Part shown: positions 1-7,747 of the stretch, piece by piece | How positions within the stretch are numbered: position 1 is the stretch's first letter | Layout: the number at the start of each line of letters is the position of its first letter | Assembly (NCBI RefSeq): GCF_000269865.1 | Contig: NZ_AKKV01000022.1 | Coordinates: 97,876 to 161,875 of the forward strand | Source: Fictibacillus macauensis ZFHKF-1 | GTDB taxonomy: Bacteria > Bacillota > Bacilli > Bacillales > Fictibacillaceae | Reading direction: 5' to 3' | Length of the DNA stretch: 64,000 nucleotides | Notes under the pieces: generated by a model | The model's input: only the letters and a program-made list of their open reading frames with translations | Databases searched by the model: none | What the model was told of the DNA's origin: nothing | Translations under genes and position numbers: made by a program

Positions 1-29
1 TTGAAGTGATCGGTTAAGCAGTAGAATAG

Positions 30-75
30 AAAAAAGAAGGTTCTGTTGATCAAAGATCAAGAACCTTCTTTTTTA
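30..75. terminator. Bidirectional terminator
   Basis: A 15-base inverted repeat (AAAAAAGAAGGTTCT and its complement) has A and T runs on both sides. It can end the minus-strand zinc-ribbon gene and whatever plus-strand gene enters from the left edge. Confidence 0.85.
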
Positions 76-80
76 TGTGC

Positions 81-305
81 TTATTTTTGTTTTACGCGGA
101 TTGGCGATACGCTCCAACGTTTGCATTTTGGGCAACGAACAGGAGAGAAGCCCATAATTTCAAATGTAAAAAGCTCTTGAACAGTCGATAAGGAGAATGT
201 CTCTCCGCATTTTGGACATTTGTATTCGAATTTTTTAGTTGTTAATTTGGCAAGAACAATAAGAATGACTGCAATACCTACGAGTAAAAGAATTAATCCT
301 AACAT
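81..305 (-). CDS. Small membrane-anchored zinc-ribbon protein
   Basis: 74 residues. Residues 1-20 form one hydrophobic segment, followed by KK and a cytoplasmic zinc ribbon with two CPKC knuckles (near residues 30-33 and 58-61). The cysteine spacing fits a single bound zinc. The ATG is preceded by AGAGGA at good spacing. It sits alone between a terminator and the convergently read end of the ABC permease gene's region, transcribed on the same strand. Small anchored zinc ribbons of this kind are common in Bacillales and have no assigned role. I infer only a membrane location and metal binding. Confidence 0.8.
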   Translation of the reverse strand: MLGLILLLVGIAVILIVLAKLTTKKFEYKCPKCGETFSLSTVQELFTFEIMGFSPVRCPKCKRWSVSPIRVKQK

Positions 306-337
306 GTGTTTGTTCCTCTTTTCAATTTTTTTATTTA

Positions 338-1984
338 TTACATAAGACGGTGCATCAGTTTTTGAGCATTCACCTTAAGATAAAGTAATAGCAGTACGAT
401 CAATACGAGATAGACGATGAATATACTAACAAAGGCAGTCAGCGGCATGACCGTTACTTTTAGGAAAAGTAACATGAAGGAACCTGAAAGTAAGGAAAGC
501 GCTAAATTGGTTAATATTTTTAAACCAGGCCGGACAGCGGTATATTCATTATCCCAATCAAGAGACGGAGAATGAAGATCGAGAATCAACCCCGTTAAAC
601 TACTGAAAATAATAACTAAACTACATAAAATGATGCCTTCTATCATGAGCAGGAGTGGCATTTTAAACAGCCATGCTATGATTGTGACAGCGAGTATATT
701 CAAACTATTAAAAAGCACCGTTGGTAGTACTTTTGCAAATAGTTGCTTCGTATAACTAACGGGAATGTATTTCATAAACATGGCGTTTTTTCCTTCGCGC
801 GTCAATGGCGTAGTCCCCATCGTATTTACCGTTCCCATAAAGATGACAGCAAATACAAAAGCACTTAGAAGTAAACTTTGGTACGCGAGCGGAACGTCTT
901 GTAGGGAAAATTCATTACCCTCCATAATCAGACCATAGTTCATAATCACTGAACCAACAGCAATGGCTGGAACGAGTAAGCTTCGTCCGACCCCATAGAG
1001 TAAAAAAGGCGTGGTGCGCAAAAGGATGCGCATGTCCTTTACGAAATAAGAGCGAATAATCGAACGCTGCTGAAGCGTTGAAGTTAGTTCATTTTTATTT
1101 AACGTTTTTCTCGTCGCCCCTGTGTTTTGTAACCCGAGTAAGCCTTTAAAGTACAACCGATCGGCAACAAAGAAAGCGAGAACGGCAAAGGCAATCGAGA
1201 TTGCTACGAAAAGGAATAGATAAAGCCACCCTTTTAGTGTGCCTGCCTCTTGTAACGCAGCATCTCCAAATCGCAAGGAAACGATAAAAGAAGAAAGCTT
1301 TGCGAACAGAGAGGATTGCAACGCCAAGCCACTGTTTGATAAGTACGAAGCGCCTGGCAAATAATCAAACAGATTTTTCATGAGATAAGCTGAAGCTAAG
1401 CCGAAAATTCCAACGATCAAGCGAATTCTTTCTTTGTTCTTTCCAATGTTAATAAAACGCATGAGTAGCATCGTCACCAGTAAAGAAATAACGAGCGGAA
1501 CCATCGGTAAAAGAATAAAGAGGATGAGAACCGTTACATAATAACTACTACCAAGGTGAGCAGCCACACCATAATTTATTAATACAGGCAAAAGAATCAA
1601 TGCTTCGACGGCATATTGCATGATGATGACCGTTATAAGTTTGGCTGCGACAATTTGCCGCGGCAAAATGGGTAGTGGTAATAAGATTTCAACATCTGAA
1701 GAAAAGTAAAAATACATGATCACCGTTAAAATCCCAAAGACGAGGGTAACCAACGTCATAATGGATAAGATGGATAACGTCAAAAGTCCTTCTTGTCCCA
1801 TTGCTTTTAGAAAAGGATACGTTGTATAAACACCTTTACTAATAAAGTAAAGAAGTGGTAACCCACCAATGGTAATGAGAAAAAACATGGCAGTGAGACG
1901 TGATCTTCTGTTCGCTTTTTTGCCGGAGCCCTCACTTGTGCCGTTTTTCAAAAAAAGTTTGGTTAACAGCCATGTGTTACTCAT
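338..1984 (-). CDS. ABC exporter permease
   Basis: About 548 residues with roughly 12 hydrophobic segments, including paired clusters near residues 40-110, 125-215, 260-290 and 335-540. It has no ATPase motifs, which fits an ABC-2-type membrane subunit. The start is placed at 1984 (MSNTW) rather than at the upstream in-frame ATG. That ATG overlaps the preceding ATPase stop by only 8 bases (ATGAGTAA arrangement) and has GGAG about 10 bases ahead, whereas the longer version would run 47 bases into the ATPase gene. It is translationally coupled to the ATPase at 1977-2702, so the two very probably form one transporter. The substrate is unknown. The arrangement resembles Bacillus YthP/YthQ-type exporters, but that is a similarity of layout and not an assignment. 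Confidence 0.85.
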   Translation of the reverse strand: MSNTWLLTKLFLKNGTSEGSGKKANRRSRLTAMFFLITIGGLPLLYFISKGVYTTYPFLKAMGQEGLLTLSILSIMTLVTLVFGILTVIMYFYFSSDVEILLPLPILPRQIVAAKLITVIIMQYAVEALILLPVLINYGVAAHLGSSYYVTVLILFILLPMVPLVISLLVTMLLMRFINIGKNKERIRLIVGIFGLASAYLMKNLFDYLPGASYLSNSGLALQSSLFAKLSSFIVSLRFGDAALQEAGTLKGWLYLFLFVAISIAFAVLAFFVADRLYFKGLLGLQNTGATRKTLNKNELTSTLQQRSIIRSYFVKDMRILLRTTPFLLYGVGRSLLVPAIAVGSVIMNYGLIMEGNEFSLQDVPLAYQSLLLSAFVFAVIFMGTVNTMGTTPLTREGKNAMFMKYIPVSYTKQLFAKVLPTVLFNSLNILAVTIIAWLFKMPLLLMIEGIILCSLVIIFSSLTGLILDLHSPSLDWDNEYTAVRPGLKILTNLALSLLSGSFMLLFLKVTVMPLTAFVSIFIVYLVLIVLLLLYLKVNAQKLMHRLM

Positions 1985-2702
1985 TTTTTGTAATCTCCAA
2001 GAAGAGTTTTTCAAGCGAATCATCTTGATGGAAATTGCCTTTAATTTCGTCCATCGTACCGGTTAACACGATTTGCCCTTTATTAATAATAGCGACGCGA
2101 TCACAAAGCTTTTCAACAACATCTAATCCATGTGTAGAGAAGAAGACTGTTTTTCCTTTGTTGGCATGGTCGCGCATCATTTTTTTAAGCTCAAATGCCG
2201 CTTTTGGATCAAGTCCGGTCAATGGTTCATCAAGAATCCAAACATCGGGATCATGGAGGAGTGCCCCCATGACCATCACTTTTTGGCGCATACCGTGCGA
2301 ATAACTTTGAATGTGATCACCAAGCGCGCTTTCTAAATCAAAGGCAGAAGCGAGCGACGAGATTCGTTCTTGACGTAGGCTCTTAGGCACTTTGTAAATA
2401 TCGCCCATAAAGTTTAGATATTCTAAGCCTTTTAAGCGAAGAAACATATCAGGGCTATCGGGTACGTACCCGAAGCTTCGTTTCGCTTTCATCGAATCAG
2501 AGGTGATATTGTAACCGTTAATTTCAATAGAACCTTCATCTATATCGGTAATGCCAGTTAACATTTTAATAGTTGTTGTTTTCCCTGCACCGTTCGGACC
2601 GAGAAAGCCAAACACTTCACCACCATTGACAGTTAAATGCAAATCATCAACAGCTTTTCTTTTGCCATTATAACTTTTTGTGACATGAGAAAATGTTATC
2701 AT
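1977..2702 (-). CDS. ABC transporter ATP-binding protein
   Basis: 241 residues with a complete nucleotide-binding domain. Walker A is GPNGAGKTT near residue 35. The signature is the variant YSHGMRQK near 134, and Walker B is WILDEPLTGLDP near 156. The H-loop is FFSTHG near 187. The divergent SHGMR signature is typical of the ABC-2 exporter group (CcmA/NatA-like). The start ATG follows AAGGAAA. It is the first gene of a two-gene operon and overlaps the permease by 8 bases. It supplies ATP hydrolysis for the permease. The transported substrate cannot be read from the sequence. Confidence 0.93.
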   Translation of the reverse strand: MITFSHVTKSYNGKRKAVDDLHLTVNGGEVFGFLGPNGAGKTTTIKMLTGITDIDEGSIEINGYNITSDSMKAKRSFGYVPDSPDMFLRLKGLEYLNFMGDIYKVPKSLRQERISSLASAFDLESALGDHIQSYSHGMRQKVMVMGALLHDPDVWILDEPLTGLDPKAAFELKKMMRDHANKGKTVFFSTHGLDVVEKLCDRVAIINKGQIVLTGTMDEIKGNFHQDDSLEKLFLEITKNE

Positions 2703-2978
2703 TGAAGTTTCCTTTCTTTCGTACGGTACGTGTAGTTTGCCTAGTACTTAGAGATGTTATAAGATTTTTACGGATAATACAATTAAAAATCCATTAATTT
2801 TATCATTTTTTAAGGTACCATCCTTGTTTTAAAGGATTAGTTAAGGATGAAAAGTTTTAAGAAGCAACTAGGGACTTTAGATGGAAAATCATGCAATCGT
2901 ATTTAAGATATTTTCCAGAAGAGATTGATTTATGGTAATCTTTAAATTATTCTACAATAAAAATAAGCAGGTGGGGAA

Positions 2979-3506
2979 ATGAGCAAAAAGTGGTTGATTG
3001 TTTTACTTATTATAATCGTTGCAGTTGGGGGCTTTATCTATTACTTACCCTATTCAAAAACGTTTACTCGTTCAACGGATTTGTCGCATGAAGCAACAGA
3101 TGGCGTGACGCTTCATGACAACATACATAGTCATTCATTTGTGAAGCGGTTCGGTAAACCGATCGAACAAATTAGCAATGAGAACTATGATTATTTTGAT
3201 TGGAAAAATGGATTAGAAACAGCAAGTGTAACAGAGGGGAAACATAAGGGCGACATTATGCGAATCATTATTACAGGTTCAGAAGGAGATCCGTATGGCA
3301 ATGCCTTACAGACAAAAAAAGGCATAAAGCTCGGAGATACGTTACAACAGGTAATTCAGCGCTATGGTGATCGTTATTATAAAGGGAAAGAATCCGGACT
3401 CACTTCAATCGGCTACATTGATCGTGATAGTGGACGTACGATTGAATTTCGTTGTGAAGAGGGAGAGCGCATTACTGAAATTCGTCTAGATGATGAGAAT
3501 TTATAG
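2979..3506 (+). CDS. Membrane-anchored or secreted hypothetical protein
   Basis: 175 residues. Residues 4-22 are a hydrophobic signal/anchor with no Ala-X-Ala cleavage site, so the protein is probably held at the outer membrane face. The rest is polar and mixed alpha/beta, with a repeated theme: GKPIEQ near residue 60 and GDTLQQVIQRYGDRYY near 130. This resembles the SmpA/BamE-like or copper-amine-oxidase-N style small domains seen in Bacillus secreted proteins, but I cannot name a family. GGTGGGG lies just before the ATG. It is monocistronic, with its own terminator at 3515-3558. Confidence 0.75.
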   Translation: MSKKWLIVLLIIIVAVGGFIYYLPYSKTFTRSTDLSHEATDGVTLHDNIHSHSFVKRFGKPIEQISNENYDYFDWKNGLETASVTEGKHKGDIMRIIITGSEGDPYGNALQTKKGIKLGDTLQQVIQRYGDRYYKGKESGLTSIGYIDRDSGRTIEFRCEEGERITEIRLDDENL

Positions 3507-3514
3507 AAAAGATG

Positions 3515-3558
3515 GCAGCATGCAGGGTGTTTCATTCTCTGTATGCTGCTATTTTTTT
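3515..3558 (+). terminator. Rho-independent terminator
   Basis: GCAGCATGCAG pairs with CTGTATGCTGC (one mismatch), followed by ATTTTTTT. Confidence 0.85.
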
Positions 3559-3659
3559 AAATTATAAAAAAATTTACACAAAAAATGTTGCGTAAAAGAA
3601 ACTTTTTGATATAGTAATAGTATTATGAAAATATTATTTTAAAGGGGGATCATTACTGT

Positions 3660-4457
3660 ATGAATGCTTTGAAAAAAGTTAGTGTGTTTTTCGTTGTATT
3701 CGCTTTCATTCTATCGGCTTTTTCCATAACGAGCCATGCAGAGGAAGCGCAACCACAGCCGTCAAATCTACAAATGTTAACGTTTAGTAGCCTTTCTTAT
3801 TATGATATGGAAGCAGCAAGTGCCCAAACGACATTATCGGTAGGAGAATTTTTAAGTAGTACGAAGCAACCTTATGCAAAAATAACAAAAGAATTTAAGG
3901 ACGAACTGAAAAGCCAGAACGTATCTGTAGAAGATGTGATTACGAAAGCGCAGTTAAACGACTGGAAAGTGTACAAAACAATGGACAAATGGGACATTGG
4001 CTTTTACGGCGTTATTTTCAAAAATGTGAAAACAGATCAATATGTGCTAACGTATCGCGGAACAAACGGTGGATTCGATTACATAACAGATCTTCTGCTC
4101 GCAACGAAAAACTATGAAATCTCACAAACAGGCTTCGCTAAATTGCTCGTAAGCGAATTACCAGAAGGTGTGAATAAAGACCATGTATTTGCTACGGGCC
4201 ATTCTCTTGGTGGTTATCTTGGTGCGCGAGTAGGAGCAGAGAAAGGGTTTAAAACGGTTGTTTTTAACGCGCCTGGCTTTCAAAAAGATTACTTAAAGAG
4301 CTTGCGCGATACGCACGTTTTTAAATACGAAAACTACGTAACCAATCAAGATATTAAATACGACCTCGTAAGCAACTGGGGCCACTTGATCGGCGAACGT
4401 GTCGTTTACAAAGGCTATAAACATGGCGTGAAAAACTTCTACGCATACATTCGATAA
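3660..4457 (+). CDS. Secreted class-3 lipase family protein
   Basis: 265 residues. Residues 1-27 are a signal peptide with cleavage expected after SHA. The alpha/beta-hydrolase nucleophile elbow GHSLGG puts the catalytic serine at residue 182. The sequence VLTYRGTN near 130 provides the usual oxyanion-side RGT motif of Lipase_3 proteins. Asp near 214-219 and His in NWGHLIGE near 240 are the likely triad partners. AAGGGGG lies about 10 bases before the ATG. It probably hydrolyses esters or lipids outside the cell. The true substrate is unknown. The gene ends at a shared terminator with the convergent DUF402 gene. Confidence 0.87.
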   Translation: MNALKKVSVFFVVFAFILSAFSITSHAEEAQPQPSNLQMLTFSSLSYYDMEAASAQTTLSVGEFLSSTKQPYAKITKEFKDELKSQNVSVEDVITKAQLNDWKVYKTMDKWDIGFYGVIFKNVKTDQYVLTYRGTNGGFDYITDLLLATKNYEISQTGFAKLLVSELPEGVNKDHVFATGHSLGGYLGARVGAEKGFKTVVFNAPGFQKDYLKSLRDTHVFKYENYVTNQDIKYDLVSNWGHLIGERVVYKGYKHGVKNFYAYIR

Positions 4458-4461
4458 GGAC

Positions 4462-4497
4462 AAAAAACTCTGGAGACGACATCTTCAGAGTTTTTTT
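4462..4497. terminator. Bidirectional terminator
   Basis: AAAAAACTCTG pairs with CAGAGTTTTTTT. It lies between convergent genes and overlaps the last codons of the minus-strand gene. Confidence 0.8.
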
Positions 4498-5021
4498 AGA
4501 TAGGTGTAATGTTCGTGGGCCAGCGACGGGAGTAGAAAGTCACGACGCTCAATGGCCGCGATAAGAGAGGAAGCCGTTTCACGAGCGAGCGAAACATCCT
4601 CAAAGCGTAACCCTTGAGTACGCGCTTCTTCTAGCTCGTCTTCATCGAGCAGAAAGCAAGAGCCATCAGGCAATAAGACAAGATCTAAATACAAGTCATC
4701 CCAATAGAGACGATGATCAGACGTCATCCCATGAGCACGGGCAATATCAATGTAATGCTGCACAACCTCACCCTTTTCATTAAACATTGTCGTCATCGTA
4801 TAATGCTGGTGAGACGGAAAATGTTGCAGCCACGTATACTGATTGCTAGCAATACAATGAGAAATGGAGTCGTATGTACGATAGGCAGGTTCACTCACTT
4901 TTTCAATGTAAAGAAAAGAGAGGTGCCCTGTGAAGTTACTAGATTGCAAGGTGTGTTGCGTGTATGTTCGTTTGAGAAGTCGAGCCCAGTTTCGGCGGTC
5001 ACTGTATTTTCGTTGCAGCAT
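4485..5021 (-). CDS. DUF402 family protein
   Basis: 178 residues. The central region carries the family pattern of a YTMTTMFNEKGEVVQHYID strand pair, then LYWDDLYLDLVLLPDG and LLDEDELEEA (residues about 72-135). This is the acidic, metal-binding DUF402 barrel, related to nucleoside-phosphate phosphatase and RNA-binding FAU-1-like proteins. The N-terminus is basic. GGAGAG precedes the ATG. It is monocistronic and converges on the lipase. Family members hydrolyse nucleoside tri- or diphosphates in some cases, but the activity here is inferred only. Confidence 0.8.
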   Translation of the reverse strand: MLQRKYSDRRNWARLLKRTYTQHTLQSSNFTGHLSFLYIEKVSEPAYRTYDSISHCIASNQYTWLQHFPSHQHYTMTTMFNEKGEVVQHYIDIARAHGMTSDHRLYWDDLYLDLVLLPDGSCFLLDEDELEEARTQGLRFEDVSLARETASSLIAAIERRDFLLPSLAHEHYTYLKKL

Positions 5022-5096
5022 GGAAATCTCTCCTTTCCTTCATATTACCATTATCCAGTAAGAAACATGGTATACTTTTTTTAGGAGGTGACCGCT

Positions 5097-5351
5097 ATGC
5101 AGGCTATATCGCTTGTGATCATGGTCGTACTGATTCTTTATGTGTTCTTACTGCTACAAAAAACAAAAAAATTAGAGCAACAGAATTGGAAACTGCTACA
5201 AGAATCAACCGCAGGATTAGAATTGCAAGAAGCGGTTCGTCATCGCCTCTCCTATTCTACAGAAATTGAGACCATTAAATTTTTGCGCCTAGAAGTGGGC
5301 ATGAATCTTCTGCAGGCTAAACAATTTGTTGAAAAAGTAAAGAATGCCTAA
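5097..5351 (+). CDS. Membrane-anchored L7/L12-C-terminal-like protein
   Basis: 84 residues from ATG 5097. The upstream in-frame GTG lies inside the ribosome binding site TAGGAGGTGA, so it is rejected. Residues 2-20 are a membrane segment, and residues 22-45 are a charged helix. The tail (TIKFLRLEVGMNLLQAKQFVEKVK) copies the ribosomal protein L7/L12 C-terminal pattern of KxIRExTGLGLKEAKxxVE. Such anchored L12-like proteins recur in Bacillales with no known role. A TATACT -10 element lies at 5071-5076. Confidence 0.82.
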   Translation: MQAISLVIMVVLILYVFLLLQKTKKLEQQNWKLLQESTAGLELQEAVRHRLSYSTEIETIKFLRLEVGMNLLQAKQFVEKVKNA

Positions 5352-5355
5352 CAAA

Positions 5356-5395
5356 CTGCCGCTTCATGCCCTCTAGGGATGTAGGCGGTTTTTTT
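5356..5395. terminator. Terminator between convergent genes
   Basis: The stem CCGC...GCGG encloses an inner CCCT/AGGG pairing and is followed by seven T. It serves the L12-like gene and probably also the convergent synthase gene. Confidence 0.75.
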
Positions 5396-5398
5396 GTC

Positions 5399-6604
5399 TT
5401 AGAGGAACTTCTCAATCATCCGTGCAAGTGGCTCGCGAAAAATGCGGCCCATAAGCGGGCGTTGTTTCAAATCTTGAAGCGTAAACGGTTCAGAGCGATG
5501 GAGATCTTCTTCAATGGTCGCTTTCACCTTTCGAATAAAGCTAGGTGTCGTAATAAAGCAGTTCATCTCGTCATTTAAATAAAAGCTACGCTTATTGAAG
5601 TTACCAGAACCAATATCACAAATAGTATCGTCGACGATTATTACTTTGCCGTGACAAAAGCCTTCGTAGAAGCGGTATACGTTTAGCCCGGCTGGTAGCA
5701 GTTCTTTTAAGTAGCGAAAGGACGCATCTTGAACGAGTTGATAGTCCGCTTTCATAGGAAGTAGCAGCGATACCCTCACGCCACGAGCTAGCGCAGCTTT
5801 AAGTGAGTCTGTTAGCTCTTTACCTGGAATAAAGTATGGTGAGCAGATCACTAATTCCTTTTGAGCTTGGCGGATGAGGGAGGCAAAGGCATCGTGAAGA
5901 TGAGCGCCGTTCGTACTTTCTAGTCTCATGGCATAGCCAGCACTTAATGCAGGAGCAACAGGCGTAAAGATTGTTTTGTCAGGATGATGGCTCTGCCAAT
6001 CGCGGTAAAAACGATGGCGTAAATCATTAACTGCTTGACCGGTTATTCGCAAATGATAATCGCGCCAATAGCCGAGCTTTGGGCTATGCCCGAGGCACTC
6101 TTCGCCAAGGTTAAAGCCACCAACATAGCCGATGACACCATCAATGACCGTAATTTTCCGGTGATTTCTTGTGAGCGCTGTAAATAATACATACGGCCAT
6201 GTGGGTCTGTTAGAAAAAGCAACTAGCACGCCGTGTGCTTGTAAATCGGCAACAACAGCAGCTGTTACTTTTTTAGCGCCATACCAGTCGAGCAGAAGAC
6301 GCACGGCAACACCCTCTGCTGCTTTTCCCTTGATCAGCTCATAAAATTCCATGCAAATACGATCAGTACAGGCGCTAAAAAATTGTACTTCAATCGTTGC
6401 GGTTGCCTCTTTTAAATCATGAAACAGCCGTTCATATAGCTCATAGCCATCGTTAAATAGCTGAAGTGTTCCCGTACGTTTCGGATAGCGATACCAATGT
6501 TGGTGCTGCAAATGGAGACGATAGCCTTGCTGATAAGAAACGAACAGCCACCATAAGCAAAGCAACAGAAGTATTCCGATGATTCCTACAATCCACAGCA
6601 CCAT
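5399..6604 (-). CDS. cls: Cardiolipin synthase-type phospholipase D
   Basis: 401 residues. There is one N-terminal membrane segment (residues 2-24) and two PLDc domains. The first HKD motif is HRKITVID near 153, followed by GYVGGFN. The second is HGKVIIVD near 332, followed by GSGNFN. These are the catalytic His-Lys-Asp sets that make cardiolipin from two phosphatidylglycerols at the membrane. It is slightly shorter than the two-TM Cls form (about 480 residues), nearer to the short ClsB/YwiE-type enzymes. AGGAGG lies 7 bases before the ATG. It is divergent from the VanZ gene. Confidence 0.9.
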   Translation of the reverse strand: MVLWIVGIIGILLLLCLWWLFVSYQQGYRLHLQHQHWYRYPKRTGTLQLFNDGYELYERLFHDLKEATATIEVQFFSACTDRICMEFYELIKGKAAEGVAVRLLLDWYGAKKVTAAVVADLQAHGVLVAFSNRPTWPYVLFTALTRNHRKITVIDGVIGYVGGFNLGEECLGHSPKLGYWRDYHLRITGQAVNDLRHRFYRDWQSHHPDKTIFTPVAPALSAGYAMRLESTNGAHLHDAFASLIRQAQKELVICSPYFIPGKELTDSLKAALARGVRVSLLLPMKADYQLVQDASFRYLKELLPAGLNVYRFYEGFCHGKVIIVDDTICDIGSGNFNKRSFYLNDEMNCFITTPSFIRKVKATIEEDLHRSEPFTLQDLKQRPLMGRIFREPLARMIEKFL

Positions 6605-6631
6605 GTGTACGCCTCCTTCTTTCTATTTAGT

Positions 6632-6662
6632 TTGACCCAATATTGTGCATTAATGCTACAAT
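6632..6662 (+). promoter_or_regulatory. SigA promoter, extended -10
   Basis: TTGACC, 19 bases, then TGCTACAAT (extended -10) lies just upstream of the VanZ-like gene. Confidence 0.5.
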
Positions 6663-6686
6663 ATCGGTAGAAAGATAGGTGAAGAC

Positions 6687-7184
6687 ATGAAGCGTTTCCT
6701 GTATAACTGGCTGCCGGTGTTGCTTGTCGCAGGCGGTATTTTTTACTCTTCAGCGACGCCGTACAAAGAACAAGATTTGCGGCCACGATTGTCGACTTTT
6801 TTACCAGAAGACATCATTACAGCGTTGTTTTCCTGGGTGCATTTTACGTATGCAGGCAGTGAGGTCAGCATTGAGCGCTTAGGGGCACCGGGATTTATTG
6901 AATTTTTCATTCGCAAGCTAAGTCATTTTTCTGTGTATTTTCTGCTAGCCATCTTACTTTATCGTGCCTTAGCGCCACATTGTAAGCGACTTGGATGGCG
7001 TTTTTTCTTTGCATGGGTGGTAACGATTGCCTATGCAGCTTCTGATGAACTTCATCAGCACTTTACGCCAGGACGCTCGATGCATGCAGAAGACGTGATG
7101 CTCGATTCTTTTGGTGGACTTGTAGGTTTACTACTCGCCCTTGCTTTTACAAGCTGGCGACGAAAAAGGAGGAGAAGACGATGA
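6687..7184 (+). CDS. VanZ-like membrane protein
   Basis: 165 residues with four hydrophobic segments. It carries the VanZ signature: RKLSHFSVYFLLAILLY near residue 76, then SDELHQHFTPGRSMHAEDVMLDSFGG near 118. The C-terminus is strongly basic (RRKRRRRR). VanZ-family proteins are polytopic membrane proteins whose role outside teicoplanin resistance is unclear. AGGTGA precedes the ATG. It overlaps the next gene in an ATGA arrangement, so the two are co-translated. Confidence 0.87.
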   Translation: MKRFLYNWLPVLLVAGGIFYSSATPYKEQDLRPRLSTFLPEDIITALFSWVHFTYAGSEVSIERLGAPGFIEFFIRKLSHFSVYFLLAILLYRALAPHCKRLGWRFFFAWVVTIAYAASDELHQHFTPGRSMHAEDVMLDSFGGLVGLLLALAFTSWRRKRRRRR

Positions 7185-7699
7185 GGCACGTACATGTTGT
7201 ACCGTATAACGAAGAGTGGCTACAGGCTTTTCAGCAAGAAAAAGCGCGGCTAGAAGCGGTGTTTGGTTCGCTGTTAGTCGACGTTCACCATATCGGTAGC
7301 ACGTCCATTCCAGCGATGGCGGCAAAACCCATCATTGATCTCTTACCGGTCGTTCACGATATAACAGAAGTGGACCAATACACGACACAGATGGCAGCGA
7401 TCGGTTATGAAGGGCGAGGTGAACTTGGTCTTCCTGGGCGCCGTTTTTTTCGCAAAGGTGGCGATGAGCGCACGCATCACGTGCATGTGTATGAAGCGGG
7501 GCATGAGGACATTGCTCGGCATCTTGCCTTTCGAGATTATTTACGAAGTCATCAAGAAGAAGCAAGAACGTATGCAGAACTGAAACAGCAGCTAGCGGCG
7601 CAATTTCCGCATGATATCGAACAGTACATGGATGGCAAGGATGACTGGATCAAAACAACAGAACAGATAGCATTGCGTTGGTATCAGCAGCAATCATAA
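7181..7699 (+). CDS. GrpB/UPF0157 nucleotidyltransferase-fold protein
   Basis: 172 residues. The N-terminus reads VVPYNEEWLQAFQQEK, then HHIGSTSIPAMAAKPIIDLLP near residue 36, which is the GrpB (UPF0157) signature. The GSTS(I/V)P...KPIID block is the nucleotidyltransferase-like active site region. HHVHVYEAGH near 103 and DY...YMDGKDDWIK near the end also match the family. AAGGAGGAG precedes the ATG that overlaps the vanZ stop. The cellular role of the family is unproven. Confidence 0.88.
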   Translation: MRHVHVVPYNEEWLQAFQQEKARLEAVFGSLLVDVHHIGSTSIPAMAAKPIIDLLPVVHDITEVDQYTTQMAAIGYEGRGELGLPGRRFFRKGGDERTHHVHVYEAGHEDIARHLAFRDYLRSHQEEARTYAELKQQLAAQFPHDIEQYMDGKDDWIKTTEQIALRWYQQQS

Positions 7700-7700
7700 G

Positions 7701-7738
7701 AAAACGGACGAGGTGCACATGCACGCTCGTCCGTTTTT
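7701..7738 (+). terminator. Rho-independent terminator
   Basis: AAAACGGACGAG pairs with CTCGTCCGTTTTT. Confidence 0.9.
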
Positions 7739-7747
7739 CATTTCGTA

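Noticed and set aside
1..17. Possible end of a plus-strand gene (reading EVIG, then TAA).
   Set aside because: Only five codons are visible, so a gene cannot be supported.
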